A DNA stretch of 64,000 bases, taken from the NCBI GenBank assembly GCA_013396655.1, contig WBMV01007734.1:310001-374000 (forward strand), given 5' to 3'. The translations under genes and the position numbers were made by a program. Position 1 is the first letter of the stretch, and each line of letters starts with the position of its first letter. Under the pieces are notes generated by a model. The model searched no databases and was not told the DNA's origin. It saw only the letters and a list, made by a program, of their open reading frames with translations. This stretch comes from Campylorhamphus procurvoides (Eukaryota > Chordata > Aves > Passeriformes > Dendrocolaptidae). This document shows positions 48,601 through 59,670 of the stretch, in pieces.

Positions 48601-51600
48601 GGGGTTCCAGTTAAAAGTTTTGGATAGTAAAAGACACTTTCAGTATCGTTAAGGCTGTTTCTTGTTCTCTAGAAGGCTGTCCACTCAGTTACTTTCTTTT
48701 GCAAGAAAAGCACACCAGAGTACCTGTAAGATTAAAATAAAGTTTTAGTTGTGAATTAGGCAATGGTAGATGTGTGCTGCTGTTCTAAACTTTTGGATGC
48801 CTCAGGTAAGGGATCCTGAACTTGTTGGCTTCTTGGTGGCATCATGACATAGTTTGGTTATTGTGCTTTAGTCTTCATTTCTTTTTGCTTTTATCTTTTT
48901 ATACTGGATCTGCTGTATTGTAGTTAAAGGGAAATGTATGGTTGATATTAGTTCAGTGGCTTTTTAAAAAAAAAAACACCCAAGAGCTCACGATCTATAT
49001 TATGTTTATGTATCCTAAGTACTAATTAAGGTTACTGTGGAAGAAAATAATGTTCCCGTTGTTACTGTGTCTCGTTATTTTCTTGTTGCTGGGTAACTGC
49101 ATGGTGAAGAGAATCTTAATGTAGTAAGTAGCTGTGTGAGTGGATGAAGCTCATACAATTTATTTGCTAATAGTAATGCATTACCAGTGTATGAAAAGCA
49201 ATGCTTTTGCTTTGGAGAGTGCTAGTGCATTATGTTAGTGATTCAAGCAAGTTTCCTTCACTCAGCCTTATGGATCACAACTCCCCTCAAAATACCTGTC
49301 CTTGTGTGTACACTGCAGAGCATTGCAGAAGACTTCAAACAGCAAAAATGCTCTCTTAATTTAATCATAATATCATTCTGCTTAAACTCCAGAATATAAT
49401 TTTGGTGAATTATTTTTAATGGAATTTTTTAGTTTGTTAATCGCACTTTGTTATAGACAAGATGGAATTTGAAGATAAAACATTTATTTGGTCTCATCTA
49501 TCTCCTCGTCATCATCATTCAGATTTCTGTAGGACTTATACAAAAGAATTGAGAGGGAGGATCATTAGATAGCTCAGTAGTAAGGAATCTGTTATAAGTA
49601 ATTATCTTTTCTGTTTCCTGTGATGCCAGTAGGGCTTTTCTGTGCTAAACCATTTCTCATGGTTTGGAAAAAGATCATACTCACGTGGCATACTGTTTTC
49701 TGCTTTTGTTTCGTTTAAGCTTGAAAGCAACGAGATGTGGTATAGGAATGCCAAAATTAATTCAGGATTTGTGTTTCTAGGATTTACAGGTGCTTAGCAT
49801 TTGGCTGTTTTCATGCTTGGGAGAGTCACAACTTCAGTTTACTGCAAGATGTCTGGTAATTACATTAGGGCTTCAAGTAGAAGTCTGAGCATTTCTAGAT
49901 AAAAGTAGTCTTGTGTTTTCACAAACATTGATAAAGGATGTTAAAATCATGTAACACTCTCTAAAATTAGCAGGAAGGCAGTTCTATGAAAAACTAGGCT
50001 ACTGTAGTGTTGAATTTATTTTTTTATGTTGGCTTCTTACTAGTATTACAGGAAGCTATAGAGACAGTATGGGAGACTCAACTTAGTATAAGTACTTTGC
50101 ATCTTGTGTTTGAAAGGATTTTTTTCTGCATCTTTTATAGAACAGCTCGAACCAGGGTTTGTGTTTGTATTCTGCACAGCCTGATCTTATTTTTTCTTGT
50201 AGTTAAAGAAATTCTGTGCTATAACTGGTCCAGATTCTTTAACCAGAAATCACCAATCTTTTTGTAGAATTGGTCCTCAAATCTTAGTAACAAGACATGA
50301 AAAAATAAAAACGCAGAAAATTATTAAAAAAGAAAAAAGCTCTTACTGTTGCTGTATATACCTTTGTCCTTCTCTTGAAAATGGAAGTGATGGAAAAATA
50401 CCTAGAAACATAAAAAGAGTGCTGCATTTTGACTTTCCCATAAGGAAGTTTATCTAGAGTTCTGAGTTTATTGAAGAGCTGTGTGTTCTTTTTTGTCTAC
50501 TAAAGTTTTAAAAGTCCAGAATTCACTTGGGTTTCTAACAGTTTCTTCTTACATTGTATGGATGATTGGCTTTCAGCAGGTTCTTGTCCCAAGAGATAAA
50601 GGTGCCTATTCCCATAGAACTGTTCAGTGCTTTGAACAAAAATGTTTCCCGGTTCTGCTCAGAACTTAATTTCATATGATGAGTTAAGGCAAAGAGTACT
50701 TAGAGATACCTACTGAGTAGTTTTAATACTTTCATAGGTTCTCAGGGACATTTGGTTTGTCTGCTGATTGAACTTTATAAGCTGCAGAGAAAATTGTTTT
50801 GCTTTTTTCATTAGGAAAATCCGAGTCTCAAAAAGGCAAAATATTGACTGAGACTAATACATTTTCTTACTAAATGGTTTACTGTTGCTTAATAACTCAC
50901 AGAAAAGTGATCTGTCCAATATATGTGATAGATATAGATTAATTAATTTGGATTTTAATTGGAATCTTGGGGGGTTATACAGTGAACTGATAATGAAACC
51001 GTGGTAATACGTGACGTTTGATCTATCTTCATTACATATTCAATCATGCTGATGATTTTTTTGGTTGATGGTTAAAGAATGCATAATTGTATGTGCAAAA
51101 TTATGTTCGTGTTTAATTATATTGTAAAACATTTTTCTGACACCAATAGCTTTGAATTAGGATTGTGTTGAAGTATCTGGAAAAAAGAGCTCTAATTGTT
51201 AGAGTCACAAAACTGGTATCCTCAACCGTGCAAAAGCATTTTGAATTGGAAATGGGCATAGAATTTATTTAGACCTTACTGCTGCTGTTGAAATTGAGTG
51301 ATTAATAAGGACCTTGTCTGTTGGTCTATCTTTATATGTTGGCTTGGTGCTGCAGTGATGAAAAATCTTGTAAGCATTTCATAATTGTTTTAATTAATTT
51401 GCACCATAAAGCTCTTTTTCATTTTAATAAAGCTATTTTATTTAGCTCACTAGTAGTTATTTTATATCTGATTTTATGGTTGTAATTACTGTACTATACT
51501 TTAATCCACTTGTAAGTACCATTCACTGGGCATTATAATTAATTAATATATCTTTTAAATCGTATTTTTATGGTTTACCATGGAGATTATATTTGTATGC

Positions 51601-52744
51601 TATTACAAAGTTCAAAGATCTTAGCAAGAGTTGAGACTCACTGTAAAATCATTTGTAAATTCCTGACTGCTGTAAGCACTTTAACTCTCAGATAACCAAA
51701 ACTTATTATTTTCATGGCAAATTAAAATAGAAAAAAGGGAAGCAAAAGGATGTTTAACATGATAGGGAATTTAAAAAGTATTAGGCATAAACCCTTCTCT
51801 GAATGCACAGTTATGATTTAAAAAAATAGGCTAGAGAACTTTGGGCTAGAAGGGTTGTTCTTTCCTGATCATTACTAAATGTTTTTCCTAGTAGTTTCCT
51901 CCATTTTTGTGTTAGATACTACAAAATTGTTACTTTCATTTGAGGCAACTAGGCCTTCCTTCCTTGCCTCCTGTAGTATTTTCTTCTTTTGCTTTGGGAT
52001 CAGGGTCTTGGGCTTTTCAGTATTGGAGTATCAACCATATCTTTTGTGTATGATGAAGATACTTCTCAGTCATAACTACAAGTTGTACATTTAGTGACCT
52101 AAATTCAAGTAGACCAATTTTTAAATTGTGGGCCATGAGGAGAATATAATTTGGTAGTATTTCTGGGTTTCTGCCAGTCATATTTTCATTTTTTTAGGAC
52201 TATTCAATGTATTTTTTTTTAATGCTTTTGTTGTAATTTTTTACAGTGGATAAATGTAGCAAGTTGTAAAAAACAAACTAAGTCTGGAATAAGATATAAT
52301 CAGCATGTAAATATTTTACTTGGATCTATACTATTACTTGAAGCAGAATTGTGTATCATAATGCGATACTGACTTGAGGTGCACGTTTATGATCTTTAGA
52401 ATGTCGTCTTCAGTCATCAGTTATTAATGTGTATTAATAAAAGTTAATATACATAACCACTAATAACTTAGTGCTAAGCTCTAGTCTTGACAGAATTATT
52501 TTTGTTCAGAATTTCAGGAATTCACACTGGGGGTTGTAAACCTTAATCTGCATCTGGCAACATGTGGTGTTGAGATTTTACTTCAGACTCTTACCTTTGT
52601 CTCCCATAAACATCCTGGCTGTGAACAATGTAGAAATTATTCACGAGAGAGAAGTCAATTAAAAATTAGCTTTCAGTGGGTGGACTACTCAGAAAGAAAG
52701 CAGTCATTGACTGTTGACAAGGTTCTTTCTTTTGGACAGCACAG

Positions 52745-53670
52745 TTCAGGATGTGGGAACTGTAACATGGGGATGGAGTGTATCCCCAGTCAGTTTGCAC
52801 CAAGTCAGGTGGGAGTGTTCATCTGCTGGAGGGTGGGAAGAATCTACAGAGGGATCCGAACAAGCTGGATCAATGGGCCAAGGCCAACTGTGTGAGGTTC
52901 AACAAGGCAAAGGGCCAGGTCCTGCACACGTGTCACAAGAATCCCATGAAACACTACAGGCTCAGGGCAGATTGGGTGGACAGCTGCCTGAGAGAAAGGG
53001 GCTTGGGGAAAGGGACCTGGGGATGCTCGTCGACAGCAGCTGAACATGGGCCAGCAGTGTGCCCAGGTAGCCAAGAAGGCCAGTGGCATCCTGGCTTGTA
53101 TCAGGAACAGTGTGGCAGCAGGACCAGTGACTGTCCCCTGTACTCAGTGCTGGTGAGGCTGCACCTCAAATCCTGTGCTCACTTTTGGGCCCCTCATGAC
53201 AAGAAAGACATTGAGGTGCTGGAGAGTGTCCAGAGAAAGACAGTGTTGCTGGTAAAGGTTCTGGAGCACAAATCTTACAAGGAGTGGCTGGGGGAGCTGG
53301 GGTTGTTGAGTCTGGAGAAAAGGAGGCTCAGGGTAAACCTTATCACTCCTTAAAATAACCCACAAGGAGGTGGTAGGCAGATGGGTGTTATTCTGTTCTC
53401 CTAAATAACAAGAGACAGGACAAGAAGTTGTGCCAGGAGAGGTTTAAGTTGGATATTAGGAAAAATTTCTTCACCAGAAGGATTATCAAGCTATGGAACA
53501 GGCTGCCCAAGAAAGTGTTTGAGTCACCATCCCTGGAGTTATTTAAAAGATGTATAGATGTCACCCTAAGGAGCATGGTTTAGTGGTGGGCTTTGCAGTG
53601 TTAGAGTAATGGTTCAGTATCAAGATCTAACAGGTCTTTTCCAGCCTAAATGATTATATGATTCCATGGA
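52745..53670 (+). repeat. CR1 LINE, ORF2 end and 3' UTR, largest sense copy
   Basis: About 925 bp of sense CR1 ending in AAATGATTATATGATTCCAT. The ORF2 relic is readable as ANCVRFNKAKGQVLH, then the frame shifts through LGERDLGMLVDSS, then returns as PLYSVLVRLHLKSC, DKKDIEVLESVQRK and LGLLSLEKRRLR. At least one frameshift therefore disrupts it, and no intact ORF2 remains. The 3' part has the GTTTAAGTTGGATATTAGGA and CATGGTTTAGTGGTGGGCTT blocks. The open frames between 52680 and 53576 all belong to this copy. It is among the better preserved CR1 fragments here. Confidence 0.95.
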
Positions 53671-54743
53671 AAACAGGAGTGCTAGTGTGTTTCTGCAGCA
53701 TGTTTTCATCTGTTGTGCATGTAAATGGCAGTGCCAATAAGCTTCCATGGCAAAGGTTAACTCATTTTACTGATCATTTTGCTTTGGTATCAGAGCAGTT
53801 ACTCTTGTAGCTAGTGTGTGCTTTTTAAGAATTGTGTGACCTTTCATGAGAAATACTTACATTTCTTCCTTTGTTTGGCCTTTTTACCAGAGATTCTTGG
53901 CTTAACTGCATTTCAGATAATTTTTAAGAAATAGTATTTGCTATATTTACAATTAAATATATATACAGTATTGAGAAAATAGAGTTAAAATGAAGTGTTC
54001 AGGGTAAGAAATATGAACTTTTAAGTAATATTCAAAATTTCAAAACTAGGTCAAACTCAAACATCAGAAAAGATTGCTAGGGTTGATAGGAACCTGTGAG
54101 TAAAGGTGGACACTGAAAGGCTAATGTTCTGAAGTGATAAATTGTACAGATGGATGTGGTGACACCATGCTGTGCTACTGTAATTTGGCATTTTGTGCAT
54201 AATTTTATATTATTTTGTGCTTCTTTGTTTATGTGTGAGCTTGCCTAGGGACTCATTCTAACAGCATTCCCCAGTCAGGACAGCAGTCAAGTCGTACTTT
54301 AGTACAGGTTATTTCTGTCCTTAACCATGTGATTCTGTAGTCACATACCATTTTACTTTTGAAATCAGTAAAACAGCATGAGAAGCTGACATTGAACATG
54401 AAGAATAAATATTCTGTGTGTATAGTCCCTTCTGGCATGAAAAGCATCTGTTTAAGGTGGCTAACTGTGATCAGTCAAATTAATGTACCCAAGAAGTGTA
54501 TTTAATAAAAATATGAATAGTTATAAATGGTTTTTATTTGGAATGCATCTGTATAATACATTCTTCAATCAGAAGACTTCCTTCAGCCAAACTTTATGAA
54601 TAGATTTATTGAAAGTGTTGGGAAACTTATTAAATATAATTTTTATTTCTTTTCAATTTTCATTAATTATTTTTTTAATTGTCAAATAATTTTTCCACAG
54701 AAACATAAGTAGAAGTAGTTTTTATAAAATACTTGAAGTCTTA

Positions 54744-54779
54744 ACAGTAATTATATATCTGACAGTAATTATATATCTT
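54744..54779. repeat. 18-bp tandem duplication
   Basis: ACAGTAATTATATATCTG is followed immediately by ACAGTAATTATATATCTT. The two copies differ only at the last base, which suggests recent replication slippage and a possible length polymorphism. Confidence 0.9.
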
Positions 54780-55384
54780 CTTGTTCATTGCACATACATA
54801 CTTATTTTCATTGAAATGGAAAATTTAGATTTCGATTATGTTGGTCCAAATTACCTTTATCAGCAAATTAGCCTCTACTCACAATTAGTTTTAAAATAGA
54901 AAGAATTAGCTTCTTTACTCAATGCATCTTCTAGTCCAGTCTTGCATCAATTGTATATAATGCTCAGAATTTAGTAATCCATTTTTCAACTTGTTTAGAC
55001 TAGAAAGCAACTTTCAGGAAGTTCATTATTCCCATTAACAACTGCAGTTGAAATATCACAACTGGCAAAATTTATTGTTCTTCATTACTTACTTTCAATG
55101 GCTGCAAGCAACAATATGAAATTTGTTTCTGCTCTGTGAAGAACAAAAATGTTTGTGAGTTAGTAGCTTCACTTAGAAATAAAACTGACTTTTTTGCATC
55201 CTGCTTGATGTAGTGGATTATCTAATTATAGCAGTCTGCAATGTAGGTATCTAAATGTGACATTCAAAAAATAAATTTAACACAGTATCTCACTTCAGGA
55301 CATTTAACTTGCAGCTAAATTTGCCTATAGCAAAGGCAGACACCCAGTAGTAATTTAGTATTTGTCCTGAATTAGTGACCTAAT

Positions 55385-56335
55385 ACTGGTGCTCTGGGTG
55401 GAGAACTGGCAGAGGACAAGGTGCAAAGGCTGCATCTGCCTGGCAGCAGTGGTGTCCTTCAAGGTTCAATTCTAAGGCCACCTCTATTCAGTATTTTTAT
55501 CAGTGATCCAGATGCCTTGCAGAGGGATCTTGTTAAATTGGAGTGTTGGGCAATCATCAGTGATTTATTTAACATTTGAAAATTTAACGAGAGCAAATGA
55601 CCTGTGATGAAGTAATGCTGATCATAAGTATAAAGCAGGAGAGGGAGTGGCTGGAGAGCAGCCCTACAGAAAGGGATCTGTGAGTTCTGGTCAGCAGCAG
55701 CTCAACAGGAGCCAGTGGTGTGCTCTGGCAGCCAGGAGGGCAAACCCATCCTGGGGTGCATCAAACATGGCATCACCAGCTGGTCAAAAGAGTCAGTTTC
55801 CCACCATGTTTAGTATGGGTGGAACCTCACCTTGAGCACTCTGTGCAGTTCTGGGCCTCACTATTTATGAAGTATGTGAAGGTTCTTGAATGTACCCAGA
55901 GGAGGACAAGAAATCTGGTGACAGGGCTGGAAGGCATGTTGTGTGAGGAGCAACTGAGGACTTTAGTCTTGTCTAGCTTGGAAGAGGGGAGGCTGAGAGG
56001 TGACCTTATTTTCCTCTGCAGCATCCTGAGCAGGGGAAGTGGAGGGGGAGGTGCTGAGCTCTTCTCCCTGGGATCCAGTGAGAAAAGGCATGGGAATTGT
56101 TCAAAGCTGCACCAGGGAAGGTTCAGGTGCAACATTAGGAAGCACTTCTTTGCTGAGAGGGTGGTCCAATACTGGAATAGGTTTCCTAGAGACGCGGTTG
56201 ATGCCTCAAGCCTGGCAGGGTTTAAGAGGTATTTGAGCAATACCTTTAACAAAATATTTCAACTGTTAGTCAGCCCTGAATTGGACTGGATGATCATCGT
56301 GGGTCCCTTCTAACTGAACTATTCTATTCTAACTG
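55385..56335 (+). repeat. CR1 LINE, ORF2 end and 3' UTR, sense copy
   Basis: About 950 bp of sense CR1, of a different subfamily style from the copy at 52745. It starts in ORF2 (CAGTATTTTTATCAGTGATC block) and continues through LEHSVQFWASLFMKYVK, LEEGRLRGDLI and QGRFRCNIRKHFFAERVVQY to the 3' end GATGATCATCGTGGGTCCCT with an ATTCTATTCTAAC tail. A 197-codon frame (55720-56313) survives because the 3' part of ORF2 is only lightly damaged. Upstream the frame is broken. It is a dead fragment, with no complete reverse transcriptase or endonuclease domain. Confidence 0.94.
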
Positions 56336-56615
56336 TGTACAAGTTAGAGGCTTGCAAACCTTTGTGTGGAAGATGAAAATACAGAGGCTTCTGAAGCTTA
56401 CACTGTCTTCAAAATGTGGACTTACACATATAAACTGCCTTGTTTCATTTTTAAACCTATTTCTCTAAGGTTGCAGAACATATGTGGTTATCACATTTAT
56501 CTTCTCCTTTCAATAAGTTTTCAAGCTTGACTACTTGCTTAATCAGCATTTTCCAAAGGGAGAAACTTCACTCTGCAAAATTTCATGACTTTTGTAAAGC
56601 TCATTTGTTGCTTAT

Positions 56616-56690
56616 TAAAAATAAAAAACCCAAAGCCCCAAAACAAAACCAAAAGGAAACAAACAAACAAGCAAAAACCAACTAAAAGAA
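56616..56690. repeat. A-rich / (AAAC)n tract
   Basis: A runs broken by C, with AAACAAACAAACAAGC in the middle. This is a simple repeat. The C-terminal half of the open frame at 56482-56685 is made only of this tract. Confidence 0.85.
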
Positions 56691-58850
56691 GTATGACCTA
56701 GATTGCTGCTGTGGAAGGGCTGCAGGGCAAGCCCCATAGTTGCTGTTATGTTTGGAATGCTGGCTTGATGCTCATTGTGTTTTCACAGTGAGAGTTGAGA
56801 ACTAGCCTTGATATTGGCTGTTGTCTCTCTGCCAGCTGTGGGTTTTCGTGCTGCTGCTGACTTTTGCAGAAATCCTGGGAAAGAAGGGTGTGAAGGTGCT
56901 GGAAGGGTAATAGGTTTGTAGAGAAAGGAGGAAGATTAGTCACAAGAGCTTGAGACTGGGAGTCTGAGGTTATTATGGGTAGTGGAAAATCCATCACAAA
57001 GCTCTCATTTAATTTTTGAAATATCGACAAAATGTAGGCACAATGTACAGTGGTAAAGCTGTAGTACTTTTCCTGTACACAAAATGACAGAGAAGGAGAG
57101 GGACTTAATGAGATGACTTAGAAGAGCACAATGTCATTGCCCCTCCACCATCATTCTCTACCATTTCACATCCTATAGTAGAAGGTCAGTCTCTTGTATA
57201 GCAGAAGTATCTAACTGGCTGGTTGGTGTTATACATAAAAATAAAATGAATAATTTAAAGATTGACATATCTTTATATATAGCTATGACTAAAAAATGTT
57301 CCCAGGAGAGGTAACAGGTGTTTTTAAGATGTTCATACAGTTTTATGTATTTGTCTATATTTGTATTATGGAAGGGAATATAGATACCAGGTCTGCTGAA
57401 GAGTGCTTTACCCACAGATAGATGGAGGCTGCCATGTGCCATGGAGAAATACCAGTGCTTTATACATGTTCATGGATATTTGTTTTCAGTTATCAGTGGA
57501 GATGGGATGTTGTGATAAGTGGACTTTTGGAGTGATGTGTTGTGATGTCTTATTTTTTAAAATACCTCATTGTTGATTGTTTTCAAAATCTAGAAGATTT
57601 TTACTTCTTGTTTCCATATTGAAGCAACTATATTATATTCGCTGACACTTTCATGTAGCCACAAATTACTTCTTGTGGGAAAAAAAATTTTTGAGCACCT
57701 TCAGTCTATATTATAATTTAGTATCATTTAACTTCTGTTACCTTAATCTCTAGATAGTGTTTTCTGTCATAATGCTATCATACTCTTGGGATTATTTTTT
57801 TTAATTAATTTAGTATTTTAATGCCTTTTTAGATCTTTCTGAGAGATGTGAAATTTGAAAGATGAGCACTTATTGTTTTAGCTGATAATACACCTGATGA
57901 AGAATGATCTGGGTAGCAAAAATCTCTCAAGAATGTATTTGTATACAGAAAGACAGTAGGAATGTCTTATTTAGGGTTTAACAAAGACTTGTCATAAATT
58001 TGTCCAAAACAAGACATTAGCATTTCTGCAGTATTTGTCATTTGCACCATGCTAGTGTCATACTTGAGCCTGTTAACTAAAGGTGTTAGAAGAATGTCTT
58101 TGATTTTCTTTGGAGAAAATTCTGCTAAATATAGACAAGCCATGTAGCAGATTATTCTATTAGCTCTAGCCATAACCCGTGCAAGTGATTAGCACAGCTT
58201 TCAAATAGTAAACTTGCCACAAAAAACACAGTGTGTATGGATACTGGTTTAGAAACCATTGATTTGTACTGGCTTTTATTTTAATTGATTTGTTATACCA
58301 AGAAATTATTTAAGCGGCAAATTGCTTAAGTTTTCTCACCGTGTTTTTTATACATTAATCTCTTTTTTTTTGGTCTCAAGTCAATGCAACCTTTATATGT
58401 TCTTTCCTTATATTTCTTTGTCTTCTTAATTTAACATTATCTTCTTTTTATTACTAACACTTTATTTTTGGAGGCCATTATGTTATTTGGAAACCTTGTC
58501 TCTTGTAGTCTTGCCTCAAATAATTTGTAACCTAAGAAATTAGTCAGGATATATGTATCTAAGCATTTTGTATATTTTTCCTGTATATTGTAAGCTCTCA
58601 CCTTAATGTTTTCTTAAGGTAGTGCAACTCAGACCGGTTGTTTAAGCCACCTAGAGGCAGGAAAATAAGTCCAGTGTAATGTTTAACTGATTTATACTTT
58701 GGGTGTTTTCATTCTGCTGTAAGAACTTGCATGCACCACCACATTTTATTCTTGAGATTGGAGAAGTATTTTATTGTTCTAGACCGTGCATTTAATACTT
58801 AAAAGACTTCAGAAAAGTTGCAGTAAAATACCTGTTTATTCTGTCTTCAG

Positions 58851-58978
58851 AACAAGTTCATAGACACTTGGATCAGCATGAGGTGAAATACTTGCAATTT
58901 GCTTTCCGTTGGATGAATAACTTGCTGATGAGAGAAGTCCCTTTACGGTGTACCATCAGGTTATGGGACACATACCAA
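58851..58978 (+). CDS. TBC1D22A: TBC1D22A exon: FAFRWMNNLLMREVPL segment
   Basis: This 128-nt exon (phase 1 in, phase 0 out) encodes QVHRHLDQHEVKYLQFAFRW then MNNLLMREVPLRCTIRLWD and TYQ, with a leading glutamate split across the intron. It holds TBC motif C (RLWDTY), the last conserved block of the catalytic core. The acceptor is TCTGTCTTCAG and the donor is CAA|GTAAGT. HRHLDQHEV is the best evidence for TBC1D22A: I recall the B paralogue as having a clearly different NHFRRYEV-like stretch here. The next expected exon (SEP.GFSHFHLYVCAAFL region) is not found before the end of the window. Confidence 0.96.
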
Positions 58979-59625
58979 GTAAGTACTTTTTTAAACCTCC
59001 CTAACTCTGGTAATGTGTTTTAGACATGCCGGTATCTTTGTATCTTTTCTTGAACCTTTTGTTTTAGTGTCATCTGACAATCATCATAATATGAGGAAAA
59101 GCCTTCAATGATCACTACAACTTAGAAACATTTAATGTCCTCAGTCCTCTTGCCCTTCAAAACCAAGCACTTGTTGTCATGATAGTTTATAGTACTAAAA
59201 TGACCGCTCACTCAAAATTAATGTCGGTATTCCCTTCTGTCTCTTCAGTGAAGTAAAACAATGAATTGTGCTTAATCAATGCCCTCCATCAGTTCTTAGT
59301 TCCAGACTTCTTATTGCCCATCTGTTTAACTACTCAATCCAATACTAGCTTTCAGTCTTCAGTTTTCAGCATTCATCCCATTGTTATATCTTTTGTCTTA
59401 TTGTTTGTCCAGCCAAAACTTCTTACGTTACTGATCTCTGGTTGCAGTAATTATTTTTGCTCAATAATTTCTTTCCTGACTATCAAGAGAAAGAATTGAT
59501 ATTGGAGAAAGAATGTTTACCCATTCTTGATTCTGTTACTTAATGTTCCAGTAGCTTCTGGTTGCAATTTTTGACCATGTATTTAAACTGTATATTCTTA
59601 TCTACCGACTTTGTTGTTGATACCA

Positions 59626-59670
59626 ATGAAGAAAAAAAAAACAACAAAAAAACCCCAAGAAAAAGTAAAA
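59626..59670. repeat. A-rich tract
   Basis: A runs with scattered C (AAAAAAAAAACAAC then AAAAAAACCCC), a low-complexity intronic sequence. Confidence 0.85.

Larger units (their letters stand above)
45524..58850 (+). other. TBC1D22A: Intron, 13.3 kb
   Basis: The intron runs from donor GTAAGTCT to acceptor TTATTCTGTCTTCAG. It holds an antisense CR1 at 47.8-48.6 kb, two sense CR1 copies at 52.7-53.7 kb and 55.4-56.3 kb, an 18-bp tandem duplication at 54.7 kb and an A-rich tract at 56.6 kb. Two AT-rich islands (46.7-46.9 kb and 51.35-51.64 kb) are rich in homeodomain-type TAAT words. The rest is unremarkable, and I see no nested gene. Confidence 0.85.

Noticed and set aside
55720..56313. 197-codon open frame as a protein-coding gene
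   Set aside because: Its peptide is the C-terminal end of CR1 ORF2, followed by the CR1 3' UTR and tail. No start context or upstream domain remains.
58645..58670. CTCF-like GCCACCTAGAGGCAGG
   Set aside because: When the CCA and GGC blocks are placed in register the spacing is one base short and two core positions mismatch.
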